Assembly: GCF_947286155.1 (NCBI RefSeq)
Contig: NZ_CAMYPD010000002.1
Coordinates: forward strand, 1-64,000
Direction: 5' to 3'
Origin: an uncultured Tessaracoccus sp.
GTDB taxonomy: Bacteria; Actinomycetota; Actinomycetes; Propionibacteriales; Propionibacteriaceae
Length of the DNA stretch: 64,000 nt
Shown: positions 27,560 to 35,804 of the stretch, in pieces
Layout of the letters: every line of letters starts with the position of its first letter
Numbering within the stretch: the stretch's first letter is position 1
Notes under the pieces: model-generated
Seen by the model: the letters and a program-made list of their open reading frames with translations, nothing else
What the model was told of the DNA's origin: nothing
The model's database searches: none
Position numbers and translations under genes: made by a program

Positions 27560-28388
27560 TTTTCTGACTGAGCGCCTGCCGGATTTGCGGCACGAGGTCG
27601 TCGATCGTCTCCCACGTGAACCGCAGCACCTGCCATCCGGCGAGGGTGAGCAGGTTCTGCTTCATGCGATCGCGTACGAACGTGGCGCGCTCCTTGTGGA
27701 ACTCGTAGCCATCGAGCTCGGCGATGAGCTTGCTGCCGCCGAACAGCAGGTCGGCGGGAAAGGCCATGCCGCCCACCTGCACGGTGGCGTTCGCTTTCCA
27801 ACCCGTGATGCGGGCGCGTCGCAGCATGGTGTGGGCGAGCCGCTCGAACTCCGACCACGGCACGTCCCTCGACTCCCACAAGATGCGCCTGGCAAGGCGA
27901 TTGCCCGTGTGCCCAGGCACATGGCTGAGGGCCAGGTGCATGTCAGCGACGGTGGCCACGCCGCGTCGCAGAGCCTCGTCGACGGCCTGGCCGCCCAGCT
28001 CCTTCACGAGCTGCACGGCCGACAACGCAGGCGCCGCGACCTTGTAGTCGTCGTGCCAGATCATGACGTCGGGGTCGAGCGACGCGCGCCGCACCGTGAG
28101 CCACGCCACCGGGGATTCCTTACGGGCGCCCCACAGCTCGATGTCGTCGATGGGCAGGTCGTCCCACCACGTCACGCGAGCAGCAGCGGCACCGACGAGG
28201 GCGTGGTCGGGCGCCCACGCCATGGCGGCAAGGACACGGGTCTCCCACGTGTCGGGCACGTTGGGATGGGCGTAGACGCCAGGTAGCGGCGACCACGCTT
28301 TGCCTCTGCGGCGCATGGAGCGCAGGGCGTTGGCGAGATGCGGGTGGTCTCTGACAGCGATGATGGGCTGGTTCGCGAAAATGTCCAT
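27555..28388 (-). CDS. DUF559 (PD-(D/E)XK-like) endonuclease-domain protein with AbiEi-like N-terminus
   Basis: A 277-residue protein. The first ~100 residues (LPGVYAHPNVPDTWETRVLAAMAW through DIELWGARK) look like the AbiEi-antitoxin-like helical domain common in actinobacteria. The C-terminal ~110 residues match DUF559, related to the Vsr endonuclease fold, with E183, P-A-D213, E224-L-D226-G, H231 and D240-R as candidate active-site positions. The frame opens at TTG 28457, but the ATG at 28388 begins where homologues do. The gene is bracketed by inverted copies of the 80-bp repeat, with its stop codon inside one of them. A nuclease role is inferred from the family; no partner toxin or methylase is seen. 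Confidence 0.72.
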   Translation of the reverse strand: MDIFANQPIIAVRDHPHLANALRSMRRRGKAWSPLPGVYAHPNVPDTWETRVLAAMAWAPDHALVGAAAARVTWWDDLPIDDIELWGARKESPVAWLTVRRASLDPDVMIWHDDYKVAAPALSAVQLVKELGGQAVDEALRRGVATVADMHLALSHVPGHTGNRLARRILWESRDVPWSEFERLAHTMLRRARITGWKANATVQVGGMAFPADLLFGGSKLIAELDGYEFHKERATFVRDRMKQNLLTLAGWQVLRFTWETIDDLVPQIRQALSQKS

Positions 28389-28460
28389 GCAACAGGATTG
28401 GTAACCAGCACCCCTCCACGCCCGTTTTCCACAGGGGAAATTTTGGGGGAAGAGCAAAAA

Positions 28461-28540
28461 GTTGACCGTTATCCTCCACGAGAAGCGTTTGATCCCCTCG
28501 TTTCGGGGATTTTCTGCAGGCGTGGAGGATAACGGTCAAC
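28461..28540. repeat. 80-bp palindromic repeat element, copy B
   Basis: Terminal 19-base arms GTTGACCGTTATCCTCCAC and their reverse complement enclose an interior starting GAGAAGC, with an inner hairpin ATCCCC/GGGGAT around TCGTTTC. It is preceded by AAAAA and followed by T. It lies upstream of the DUF559 gene start and 14 bases beyond the YhgE/Pip stop codon, so it could also act as a terminator for that gene. Confidence 0.9.
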
Positions 28541-28554
28541 TGCGCTGGCGACGA

Positions 28555-30735
28555 TCAGCGCGGACGGATCGAGAAGGCGTAGTCCGCCGTCGACTCCGAC
28601 GTGATCATCGGCGGGTGCAGGTCGCGCATGCGGAAACGCTGCCTGCGCCGGATGAGCAGCACCGACGCGGTCACCGCAAGCGCCAGCACCCCGGCCAGCA
28701 CCCCAATGCACATCCAGTACGTGGCCATCGATCCGCCGGAGATCGTCACCCTAAAGGCCGTCACGGAGTACCACATGGGTGATACGGGGGCCAGATACTG
28801 GAACAGCGGCGGCAACATCTGCACCGGGAAGGTGCCACCGCTGGACGGAATCTGGATGATGAGCCACACCAGGAACAGCGCGGTCTGCGGCGAGCCCAGG
28901 ATCACCCGGAACATGTACGCCAGCGACAGGAACGACAGCGACGAGACGGTCAGCAGCAGGAAGAACAGCACCGGGTGCACGGGGTTTAGGCCCAGGAAGA
29001 ACCACAGGCCGAATCCCATGAGCCAGGAGGCCACGAGGCCGATGGCGGCGATCGGTCCGAGCCCCGTTGCCGCGATGCGCAGCGGGTTGCCTCGGCCGGT
29101 GAGCGCGCGCCCGGAGATGGTGCGCACGACGAGGAACCCGGAGATGCACAGGATCCACAGGCCGATCGATGCGAACAGGGGTGCCAGGCCGCGTCCGTAG
29201 TTCTCGGCATCGTGGTCGACGACTTGCTTGAGGTCCACCGGGGAGCTCATCACGACGGCCAGGTTCTCTTGTTCAGAATCGCTCAGCTGCGGCAGGCGCC
29301 GGGCACCTTCGTCGAGCCCAGTGTGGAGCTTGTGGGCACCGTCGGAGAGCTGCGGGACCGCGGTGTTGAGCTGGCCCACCCCGTCGGTGAGCCGCACCAC
29401 GCCATCGACGACTTCAGGGATCGAGTCGGTCACCGAACGCGCCTGCGCACCGACGTTGCGCAGGGCATCGCGGCCGTCTTGGATGCCCTGATCGACGGTG
29501 CCCGCGCCGGCACGCATGGCCGCGACCCCGTCGTCAATACCGCCCGCCTGCTTCCGCGCGTTGTCGAGCGACGACTGCGCGTTGCGGGCCGCCTTCTCCA
29601 GGCCGCTCGTGTCAAGCTGCAGGTTGATGCCTGCCGTGAGCGTTGCAGCCTGGTCGAGCTTCGAGGTGAGCGTCACATGCGAGTTTCGCGCCCCGTCGAG
29701 CTCGCGCGTGAGCGCGATGAAATCCTTGTCCTTGGCGAGTTCAGGGTACTTCGCACTGAGGCTGCTGGAGTGCGTGCGCGCCCGGTCGACGTGGCGGTTC
29801 AGTTCGACGACGAGCCCGCCGCCGTCGCTGTTGATCTCGCCCTGCACCTTGACCAGCTCGCCTGCCTGCTCGCGAATCTTCGGTAGTTGCCCCAGTGCGT
29901 GGTTGATGAGCGGGTCGACCTGCGCGGCAGCCGCCTGAATGCTCCCAGCAACGGCCGCCCCAGAATCCGCGACGGTGCTCGCCCCGGAGCGCATCTGCGC
30001 GGCACCCTTCGACATCTCATCCACCGACGCGCTCACACCGTCGAGCCCCTTCTCAACGGCATTGGCGGTGTCGACGAGGCCCTCGGTCTTGCTGGAAGCT
30101 TCGAGGAGTTTCTCGTGCATTTCCGCGACGCCGTCCTTGACCTGCTTGAGCCCGTCGTCGAGCTGCCCCGCACCGTCAGCGGCGTCCAGCATTCCCTGCC
30201 GGATCTCCTCCAGCGAGCCGAACAGCGCCCGGAAATAGGCGTCGGAGACGGTGGAGTCGAGGGTCTTCGCGAGCGTGTCCTCGGCTTTACCTGTGAGCGA
30301 GCCGATAATGAACCCGTTGGCGTCGTCGCGATGCATGGTGATCACGGCACGTTTCGGATCGTAGTTGCCGGCGCTCACGAGGTTCGACGAGAAGTTTTCG
30401 GGCACCGTGATGACCATGTAGTACTCGCCCTCGCGTAACCCTTCTCGCGCCTCCTCCTCGGAGTCTAAGAACTGCCAGTCGAATACGGGACGGTCGCGCA
30501 GCGCCTCGACGAATTGGCCGCCGCCGTCGATTTCCATGCCCTCGAATTTCGTGGGTTTGTCGTTGTTGACTACGGCAACCTTGATCTCGTCGATGTTGTC
30601 GTAGAGGTTCCAGTTGGCACCCAGATAGATGACGCCATAGAGCAGTGGCAGCAGCAACACGAAGATGAGCGCGAGGCGGGGAACGCCCTTGAAGCGTCGG
30701 AATTCATAGCGCACGAAGTGGGTGATCGACCTCAT
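28555..30735 (-). CDS. YhgE/Pip family membrane protein
   Basis: A 726-residue protein of the YhgE/Pip (phage infection protein) family, related to ABC-2 permeases and type VII accessory proteins. One membrane segment lies near residues 20-42. A large extracytoplasmic, Ala/Asp/Gln-rich coiled-coil region covers about residues 45-510. Five or six C-terminal membrane segments include LFASIGLWILCISGFLVVRTISGRAL. The typical second motif IDIKVAVVNNDKP-like (EIKVAVVNNDKPTKFEG) is present. It is co-transcribed after a TetR gene and a degenerate ABC ATPase, and overlaps the latter by 4 bases. The three together could form a drug- or envelope-related exporter. Confidence 0.88.
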   Translation of the reverse strand: MRSITHFVRYEFRRFKGVPRLALIFVLLLPLLYGVIYLGANWNLYDNIDEIKVAVVNNDKPTKFEGMEIDGGGQFVEALRDRPVFDWQFLDSEEEAREGLREGEYYMVITVPENFSSNLVSAGNYDPKRAVITMHRDDANGFIIGSLTGKAEDTLAKTLDSTVSDAYFRALFGSLEEIRQGMLDAADGAGQLDDGLKQVKDGVAEMHEKLLEASSKTEGLVDTANAVEKGLDGVSASVDEMSKGAAQMRSGASTVADSGAAVAGSIQAAAAQVDPLINHALGQLPKIREQAGELVKVQGEINSDGGGLVVELNRHVDRARTHSSSLSAKYPELAKDKDFIALTRELDGARNSHVTLTSKLDQAATLTAGINLQLDTSGLEKAARNAQSSLDNARKQAGGIDDGVAAMRAGAGTVDQGIQDGRDALRNVGAQARSVTDSIPEVVDGVVRLTDGVGQLNTAVPQLSDGAHKLHTGLDEGARRLPQLSDSEQENLAVVMSSPVDLKQVVDHDAENYGRGLAPLFASIGLWILCISGFLVVRTISGRALTGRGNPLRIAATGLGPIAAIGLVASWLMGFGLWFFLGLNPVHPVLFFLLLTVSSLSFLSLAYMFRVILGSPQTALFLVWLIIQIPSSGGTFPVQMLPPLFQYLAPVSPMWYSVTAFRVTISGGSMATYWMCIGVLAGVLALAVTASVLLIRRRQRFRMRDLHPPMITSESTADYAFSIRPR

Positions 30736-31562
30736 ACCTCAGCCTCCTCGTCATGGCCGTCGTCTTCGGTTGGCGTGTCATTGTCATCGGGCACCGAATC
30801 TTCGATAGGCCCCGCGTTGCGAATACTGGCCACCACCACGTCGGGATCGATCTCGAAGGGTTCCGCCTTCGCCATGCCGATGATGGCGAGCCCTTCGTCA
30901 ATAGGCCTCGACGATTTCTTCTTCTGCGACGGCAGTGTCACCTCGACGGCACCCGCTGGCGCTGTGCCTCGGTCGAGGGTGGCGGCGATCAGCACCGCGT
31001 CGTCGAGGGACAGCATCCTCGAAATGAGCTCGAACATCAGCGGCTGCTGTTCGTGCGGCACCAGCACGTCCGCATCGTCGAGCACCACGACCTTCGACGG
31101 CCGAAGCATAACGAGCCCCACCGACGCGATGGTGCGCTCGAGCGGTGTGAAGTCTGCCATCTCGGTGGTGCGGTCGAGGCGGAAGCCGACGAGCCGCTCC
31201 AACTGATCTGCGCGAGCGACCCCGTCGTGGACGGAAATGCCTTCGAGAAAGCAGCGCTCGAACACGGACTCTCGCAGCGTCAGGCGGTCTTCTGGCGCGA
31301 CGTAGTCGCCCAGCCGTGCGACGCCCGTGAGCGCCATGGCACGACGGGGGTTGGCGATGGCGTCGATTCCGTCGATGGTGAGGCTGCCAGTGGCGGCGCG
31401 CAGTCGGGCGGCCAGCGCGAGCAACAGCGACGACTTCCCGCTGCCCTGCTCACCGTGCACCACGCAGATCTGTCGGGCGTCGAGGGTGAGGTCGAGTGGG
31501 CCGAAGATGCGCCCACGAGGGCCTTCGGCTTCCAGGTTCTTGGCTTCGAGCACGGCATTCAT
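30732..31562 (-). CDS. Degenerate ABC-type ATPase paired with YhgE/Pip
   Basis: A 276-residue ABC-like nucleotide-binding protein. Walker A is intact (GEQGSGKSS). The position of the LSGGQ signature reads MADFTPLERTIASVGLVML, so the signature is not conserved. Walker B is KVVVLDDADVL, with Asp where the catalytic Glu is normal. The C-terminal ~75 residues form an acidic tail (DDNDTPTEDDGHDEEAEV). The ATG at 31562 overlaps the TetR stop (ATGA); the longer frame to 31640 is less likely. It probably binds nucleotide but may hydrolyse it poorly. It likely works with the YhgE/Pip protein encoded next to it. Confidence 0.78.
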   Translation of the reverse strand: MNAVLEAKNLEAEGPRGRIFGPLDLTLDARQICVVHGEQGSGKSSLLLALAARLRAATGSLTIDGIDAIANPRRAMALTGVARLGDYVAPEDRLTLRESVFERCFLEGISVHDGVARADQLERLVGFRLDRTTEMADFTPLERTIASVGLVMLRPSKVVVLDDADVLVPHEQQPLMFELISRMLSLDDAVLIAATLDRGTAPAGAVEVTLPSQKKKSSRPIDEGLAIIGMAKAEPFEIDPDVVVASIRNAGPIEDSVPDDNDTPTEDDGHDEEAEV

Positions 31563-32161
31563 GCGAGCAATCCTTTCATGCATCGGGCCAACGCTTCGCG
31601 CGCCAGAGAAAACGATACGACGGCAGGCGCCGCCACACATTCCATCGTCAACGAAGTGAGCATGGTGAGTGCGCCGAAGGCGATGTTTCGACGCCGCTCC
31701 TCACTGTATCCGCTCGTCAGGGGATGGCCTGCGAGCACCTCTTCCACCATAGCCATGCGTCGTTCGAGCAGCGTGGTGTAGCCGTCGCGCACCTCGTCGG
31801 CGTGAACGGCGAGCATGCGGAACTCGGCGAGCGTGCGCTGGTGGGTCACCGCGTCGGGTATCTGCTCTACCAGCACTTCCGCGAGGCGCTCCGCGACGAG
31901 CTCCAACTCGACGACGCCCTCGATGGCAGCGCTGAGGCGGGGCTGCAGGTGCTGCACCGACGCCATAATCCACCGCTCACAGGTGGCGACGTACAGCTCG
32001 GGTTTGGATTTGAAGTTCGAGTACACCGCGCCCTTGGTGAATCCGGCGCGCTCCGCAATCTGATTGAGGCTCGCCCGCTGATAGCCCTGTTCGGAAAATA
32101 CTGCTTCTGCGGCGCGCAGCAGCTCTTGCTGCACCTCGCTGCGGGTAGGCCTGGTGACCAT
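31559..32161 (-). CDS. TetR-family regulator of the YhgE/ABC operon
   Basis: A 200-residue TetR-type repressor with a clear helix-turn-helix (LLRAAEAVFSEQGYQRASLNQIAERAGFTKGAVYSNFKSKPEL). The start is the ATG at 32161, preceded by GGAG; the longer frame to 32230 has no support. It is the first gene of the operon TetR-ABC-YhgE and is joined to the ABC gene by a 4-base overlap. A palindrome upstream is a probable autoregulatory operator. Confidence 0.88.
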   Translation of the reverse strand: MVTRPTRSEVQQELLRAAEAVFSEQGYQRASLNQIAERAGFTKGAVYSNFKSKPELYVATCERWIMASVQHLQPRLSAAIEGVVELELVAERLAEVLVEQIPDAVTHQRTLAEFRMLAVHADEVRDGYTTLLERRMAMVEEVLAGHPLTSGYSEERRRNIAFGALTMLTSLTMECVAAPAVVSFSLAREALARCMKGLLA

Positions 32162-32187
32162 GAGCACTCCAATACCGTCGGTTTTGC

Positions 32188-32200
32188 ATACCCAGGGTAT
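32188..32200. promoter_or_regulatory. Probable TetR operator upstream of the YhgE operon
   Basis: The perfect palindrome ATACCCAGGGTAT (6-bp arms, single central base) lies 27 bases upstream of the TetR start. A further AATACC half (32171-32176) lies nearer the gene and pairs with GGTATT. Its position fits autorepression. Confidence 0.55.
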
Positions 32201-32403
32201 TGACTTCTCGGCTCTCTTCCAAACCGCCAAATGGAGCCTGGACCACCCCGATTACCCAGACACATCTCTTTGGGGGATAATTGGGGGACGGCAATGATCG
32301 CCGCACACCCCATTTGCATCGGTGGTGTACAGATAGGCCTAACGTCTCGTTTACGCAGCGCGGCGCAGAACGACACAGAGTTCACAGCAGAAGGGAGAAG
32401 GCA

Positions 32404-32697
32404 ATGACTGAGATGACCGTTACGGTCGGATCAACCATTGGGCTGCACGCACGCCCAGCTCGCATCATTGCCCAGGCTGCCCAGACTTTCGACGCTTCAG
32501 TCATTTTGGTCCACAACGGCCAGTCCGTCGTGGCAAGTTCCCCGCTCATGATCATGTCGCTCGGCGCAGAGCACGGTGCAGCGGTGACGGTCGTGAGTGA
32601 GGACGAGTCTGCAGCGAGGGCAATCGCTGACCTCGTCGAGCAAGACTTGGACGCAAGGGATCGCCCACTCGCGTCCAAGTCCCCGCTCACTCAGTAG
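32404..32697 (+). CDS. ptsH: HPr-family phosphocarrier protein
   Basis: A 97-residue HPr-like protein. The phosphorylated His lies in the motif TIGLHARPAR. The regulatory Ser region is ASSPLMIMSLGAEHG. HPr relays phosphate from enzyme I to PTS sugar permeases, or acts as a regulator. GGGAG/AAGG precedes the ATG at 32404; the longer frame from 32281 is not supported. No enzyme I or PTS permease gene is nearby. Its 3' end overlaps the end of the convergent aspA by 7 bases. Confidence 0.88.
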   Translation: MTEMTVTVGSTIGLHARPARIIAQAAQTFDASVILVHNGQSVVASSPLMIMSLGAEHGAAVTVVSEDESAARAIADLVEQDLDARDRPLASKSPLTQ

Positions 32698-34172
32698 TGT
32701 TCGAGGCGGTCCGCAGAGTCGAGATCGCTCTCAATTGCGGCGATGAGCTCAGGCGTGAGCGTGGGCATCGTCTGCGTTTCCGGCCCCTGATTCGACAGCT
32801 GGGCCGGGTTCATCATGGCGTCCACCTGCGCTTCGTCGAGTAGACCACGCTGCACGACGAGCTCCCGCACGGTACCTTCGCCTCGCAGCGCGGCCTTCGC
32901 GACGTCGGCGGCGGCCTGGTAGCCAATGGCCGGCGATAGCGCCGTCACGACACCCACGGAGTTGTTGACCATCTCCGCTAGGTGTTCCTCGTTGGCCGTG
33001 ATGTCGTCGACGCAATTGATGCGCAGCGTCCGGATGGCCCGACGTAGCCACGTCGTGTTCTGCAGAATCACGTGCGCCATCACGGGTTCAAAGGCGTTGA
33101 GCTGCAGCTGCCCCGCCTCAGAGGCCATCGCCACCGTCACGTCCGAGCCGGCGATGACATAGGCCACCTGCGATACCGCCTCCGGGATCACCGGGTTCAC
33201 CTTGCCTGGCATGATCGACGAGCCAGCCTGCCGGGCGGGCAGGTTGATCTCGCCCAGGCCGGCCTGTGGACCAGAGGAGAGCAGACGGAGGTCATTGCAG
33301 ATCTTGCTGATCTTCATGGCGGCGCGTTTCACCACCGCCGACGTGGACATGAACACGCCGGTGTCGCTCGTCGCTTCGATGAGGTCGCGCGCGGTGGATA
33401 GCCCCGCCTCACCCGTGATCGCACGCAGGTGCTGCATCACCGCGGGGGCGTAATCGGCGTGCGCGTTGATGCCGGTGCCAATCGCCGTCGCCCCGAGGTT
33501 GAGGCTGAACAGCAGCGGGAGGAGGCCTTGCAGACGCTCGATGTCCTGGGCGAGCGTGGTGGAGAACCCGTGGAACTCCTGCCCGAGCGTCATGGGCACG
33601 GCGTCCTGCAGCTGGGTGCGCCCCACCTTCAGCACGTGGCGGAACTCGCGGCTCTTCAGATGGAATGAGTACTGCAGCAGCTGCACTTCCGCGATGAGCT
33701 TCTTGATGGCCGCCGCGATGGCGAGCTTCACTGCCGACGGGTATGAGTCGTTGGTGGACTGCGCACGGTTCACGTGATCGATGGGATGGATGAACGCGTA
33801 GTCACCCTTGGGGTGGCCTGCGATCTCCAGCGCCCGGTTCGCGATCACCTCGTTCACGTTCATGTTGGTGCTCGTGCCTGCGCCGCCCTGGATCACGCCG
33901 ACGACGAACTGGTCTTGCAAGCGTCCGTCGATGATGTCTTGGCAGGCCTGGTCGATGTAGCCGGCGCGTTCGTCGTCGAGTTCGCCGAGGTCAGCGTTGG
34001 CGCGTGCCGCAGCCTGTTTCACCTGCGCAAACGCGCGGATGAGGTCGGGGTACACGCCGATCGCGCGCTTGCTGATGGGGAAATTCTCGACGGCCCTGGC
34101 GGTGTGCACGCCCCAGTAGACGTCGGAGGGAATCTCCAGCTCGCCCAGCGAGTCGCGTTCGATGCGGCTCAT
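32691..34172 (-). CDS. aspA: Aspartate ammonia-lyase
   Basis: A 493-residue member of the aspartase/fumarase superfamily that converts aspartate to fumarate and ammonia. The signature is GSSIMPGKVNPVIPE, where the VIPE ending is typical of aspartase and TQCE of fumarase C. Other regions include QGGAGTSTNMNVNEVIANRA, HVNRAQSTNDSYPSA and GRTQLQDAVPMTLGQEF. It is translationally coupled to the upstream M20 dipeptidase gene by a 4-base overlap (ATGA), which suggests a small peptide and amino-acid catabolic unit feeding the TCA cycle. Confidence 0.93.
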   Translation of the reverse strand: MSRIERDSLGELEIPSDVYWGVHTARAVENFPISKRAIGVYPDLIRAFAQVKQAAARANADLGELDDERAGYIDQACQDIIDGRLQDQFVVGVIQGGAGTSTNMNVNEVIANRALEIAGHPKGDYAFIHPIDHVNRAQSTNDSYPSAVKLAIAAAIKKLIAEVQLLQYSFHLKSREFRHVLKVGRTQLQDAVPMTLGQEFHGFSTTLAQDIERLQGLLPLLFSLNLGATAIGTGINAHADYAPAVMQHLRAITGEAGLSTARDLIEATSDTGVFMSTSAVVKRAAMKISKICNDLRLLSSGPQAGLGEINLPARQAGSSIMPGKVNPVIPEAVSQVAYVIAGSDVTVAMASEAGQLQLNAFEPVMAHVILQNTTWLRRAIRTLRINCVDDITANEEHLAEMVNNSVGVVTALSPAIGYQAAADVAKAALRGEGTVRELVVQRGLLDEAQVDAMMNPAQLSNQGPETQTMPTLTPELIAAIESDLDSADRLEHY

Positions 34173-35503
34173 GCTTGGACCTCCGCGAGGTTGGCCAGCA
34201 GCTGCGCCTCGGCGTGACAGGCCTTGCCGAAGTCGTCGAGGCCGAGCGACTCGTCGATGCCGTGCATGCGCGAGTACGGGTCAACGACGGCGGTGACGAG
34301 CACGAGCGCGTCGGGGTTGCGGCTGGAGAAGTCGGCGACGATCGGGATGGATCCGCCGCAGCCCATTTCGACGGGTTCCTTGCCGAACGCTTCCTTGAAG
34401 GCCGCGACGGCGGCATGGGCGCGATCGTCGGTGAGTTCGAGGAAGCTGCCGGACCCGCCACGGCCAGCTTCAACCTCCACCTGCGCACCCCAGGGCGCAT
34501 GCTCAAGAAGATGCTTCTTCAGCGCTTCGCTGGCGCGCTCCGGATCGTCGGTGGGTGCGATGCGCACGCTCACGACGGCGCGCGCGCTCGGCACGAGTAC
34601 GTTCGACACGTCTTTGACGGGCGTGGCGTCAATCGCGAGCACGGATGCCGTCGGCTTGGTCCACAGGCGCGCGGCGGCAGGCCCGTCGCCAATGAGTTCG
34701 ACGCCGTCGAGCAGGCCGGTCTCCTCGCGCAGGCGCTCGTCGGAGTAGTCGACGGCCACGTCGTCGGAGCTCACCAGGCCCTCAATCGCGACGTTGCCTC
34801 GCTCGTCGTGGAGCGTGGCCATGAGGCGGCACAGCGCGGTGAGCGCGTCGGGAACCACGCCGCCATAGGCGCCGGAGTGCATCGGCGTCTCGAGTGTCTT
34901 CACCGTGACGGTGGCGTCGACGAGGCCGCGCAGCATGGTGGTGAGCGACGGCGTACCCACCTCCCAGTTCGTAGCGTCGGCGATCACGAACACATCGGCG
35001 CTGGTTTCCTCGGGGTACTTGTCGAGGATGGCGGACATCGTCGGGGAGCCCTGCTCCTCTTCCCCCTCGATGAGCAGCTTGACGCCCACCGGCGGCTTGC
35101 CGTCGAAGACGCGTAGCGCCGCGAGGTGCACGGCCACGCCGCCCTTGTCGTCGGCAGCGCCTCGGCCGAAGAGCCGCCCGTCACGCTCGGTGGCCTCGAA
35201 CGGGCTTGAGCTCCACTGCGTGACGTCGCCGGTGGGCTGCACGTCGTAGTGGGAGTAGAGCAGCACCGTGGGCTGGCCTTCGGGTGCCGGGAAGTGGGCG
35301 TAGACGGCGGGCTTGCCACCTGCCTCCAGGAAACGAACCTCAGCGGCTCCGGCCTCACGGATGAGGCGAGCCACTTCTTCGCTGGCGGCGACCACGTCGT
35401 CGTGGTGCTCGGGCAGGGAAGAGATCGACGGGATGGCGACGAGACGCTTGAGATCGTCGAGAACGCCAGGCAGGACACGTGCGGATGCTTCGGAGATGTT
35501 CAC
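34169..35503 (-). CDS. M20-family metallo-dipeptidase
   Basis: A 444-residue zinc dipeptidase of the M20/M25/M40 type. The metal-binding and catalytic motifs are LLYSHYDVQP (His, Asp), GRGAADDKGGVA (Asp) and IEGEEEQGSP (catalytic Glu and ligand). The dimerisation or lid domain lies in the middle of the protein. A longer frame reaches TTG-like codons up to 35623. The GTG at 35503 (VNISEASARV) is preferred since homologues begin near there, with GAGAGG just upstream. The product peptides and aspartate would feed the coupled aspartase. Confidence 0.87.
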   Translation of the reverse strand: MNISEASARVLPGVLDDLKRLVAIPSISSLPEHHDDVVAASEEVARLIREAGAAEVRFLEAGGKPAVYAHFPAPEGQPTVLLYSHYDVQPTGDVTQWSSSPFEATERDGRLFGRGAADDKGGVAVHLAALRVFDGKPPVGVKLLIEGEEEQGSPTMSAILDKYPEETSADVFVIADATNWEVGTPSLTTMLRGLVDATVTVKTLETPMHSGAYGGVVPDALTALCRLMATLHDERGNVAIEGLVSSDDVAVDYSDERLREETGLLDGVELIGDGPAAARLWTKPTASVLAIDATPVKDVSNVLVPSARAVVSVRIAPTDDPERASEALKKHLLEHAPWGAQVEVEAGRGGSGSFLELTDDRAHAAVAAFKEAFGKEPVEMGCGGSIPIVADFSSRNPDALVLVTAVVDPYSRMHGIDESLGLDDFGKACHAEAQLLANLAEVQA

Positions 35504-35610
35504 CTCTCGCAGCCTAGTGCCCCGGGCCGAACAACGGGGCTCCGACGTGCAATCTGCGTGCGGAACGGCTCTCCGCGAGGGGTAATGACATCGATTCACA
35601 ACAAGCCCAC

Positions 35611-35713
35611 GCCAGGTGAACATCAGGTGTCCATTGCGTATCTGAATGCCCGTTCACGCTTGTCATCCCGGAGTTCCCAAGTTTGACGATTGTTCACGAA
35701 ACGGTCATCTGTT
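35611..35713. promoter_or_regulatory. PHO-box-like direct repeats between the dipeptidase and alkaline phosphatase genes
   Basis: On the minus strand two adjacent 11-base units read GGACACCTGAT (35632-35622) and GTTCACCTGGC (35621-35611). On the plus strand GTTCACGCTTG occurs at 35652-35662, and the pair GTTCACGAAAC / GGTCATCTGTT at 35692-35713. These resemble the 11-base GTTCACC-type repeats bound by PhoP in Streptomyces. Phosphate-starvation control of the alkaline phosphatase gene is a natural reading. Confidence 0.55.
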
Positions 35714-35804
35714 GTGTGGGTAATAGTTGATTGCGAGCGATGAGATGAAGGAGACCTCAACGAGATGCTGGCTTCCAGCATCCGAGCTGCAAGAAAGGCG
35801 GCCC

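Noticed and set aside
27479..28540. Classic insertion sequence
   Set aside because: The gene between the repeats has no transposase motifs, and no clear target-site duplication flanks the pair.
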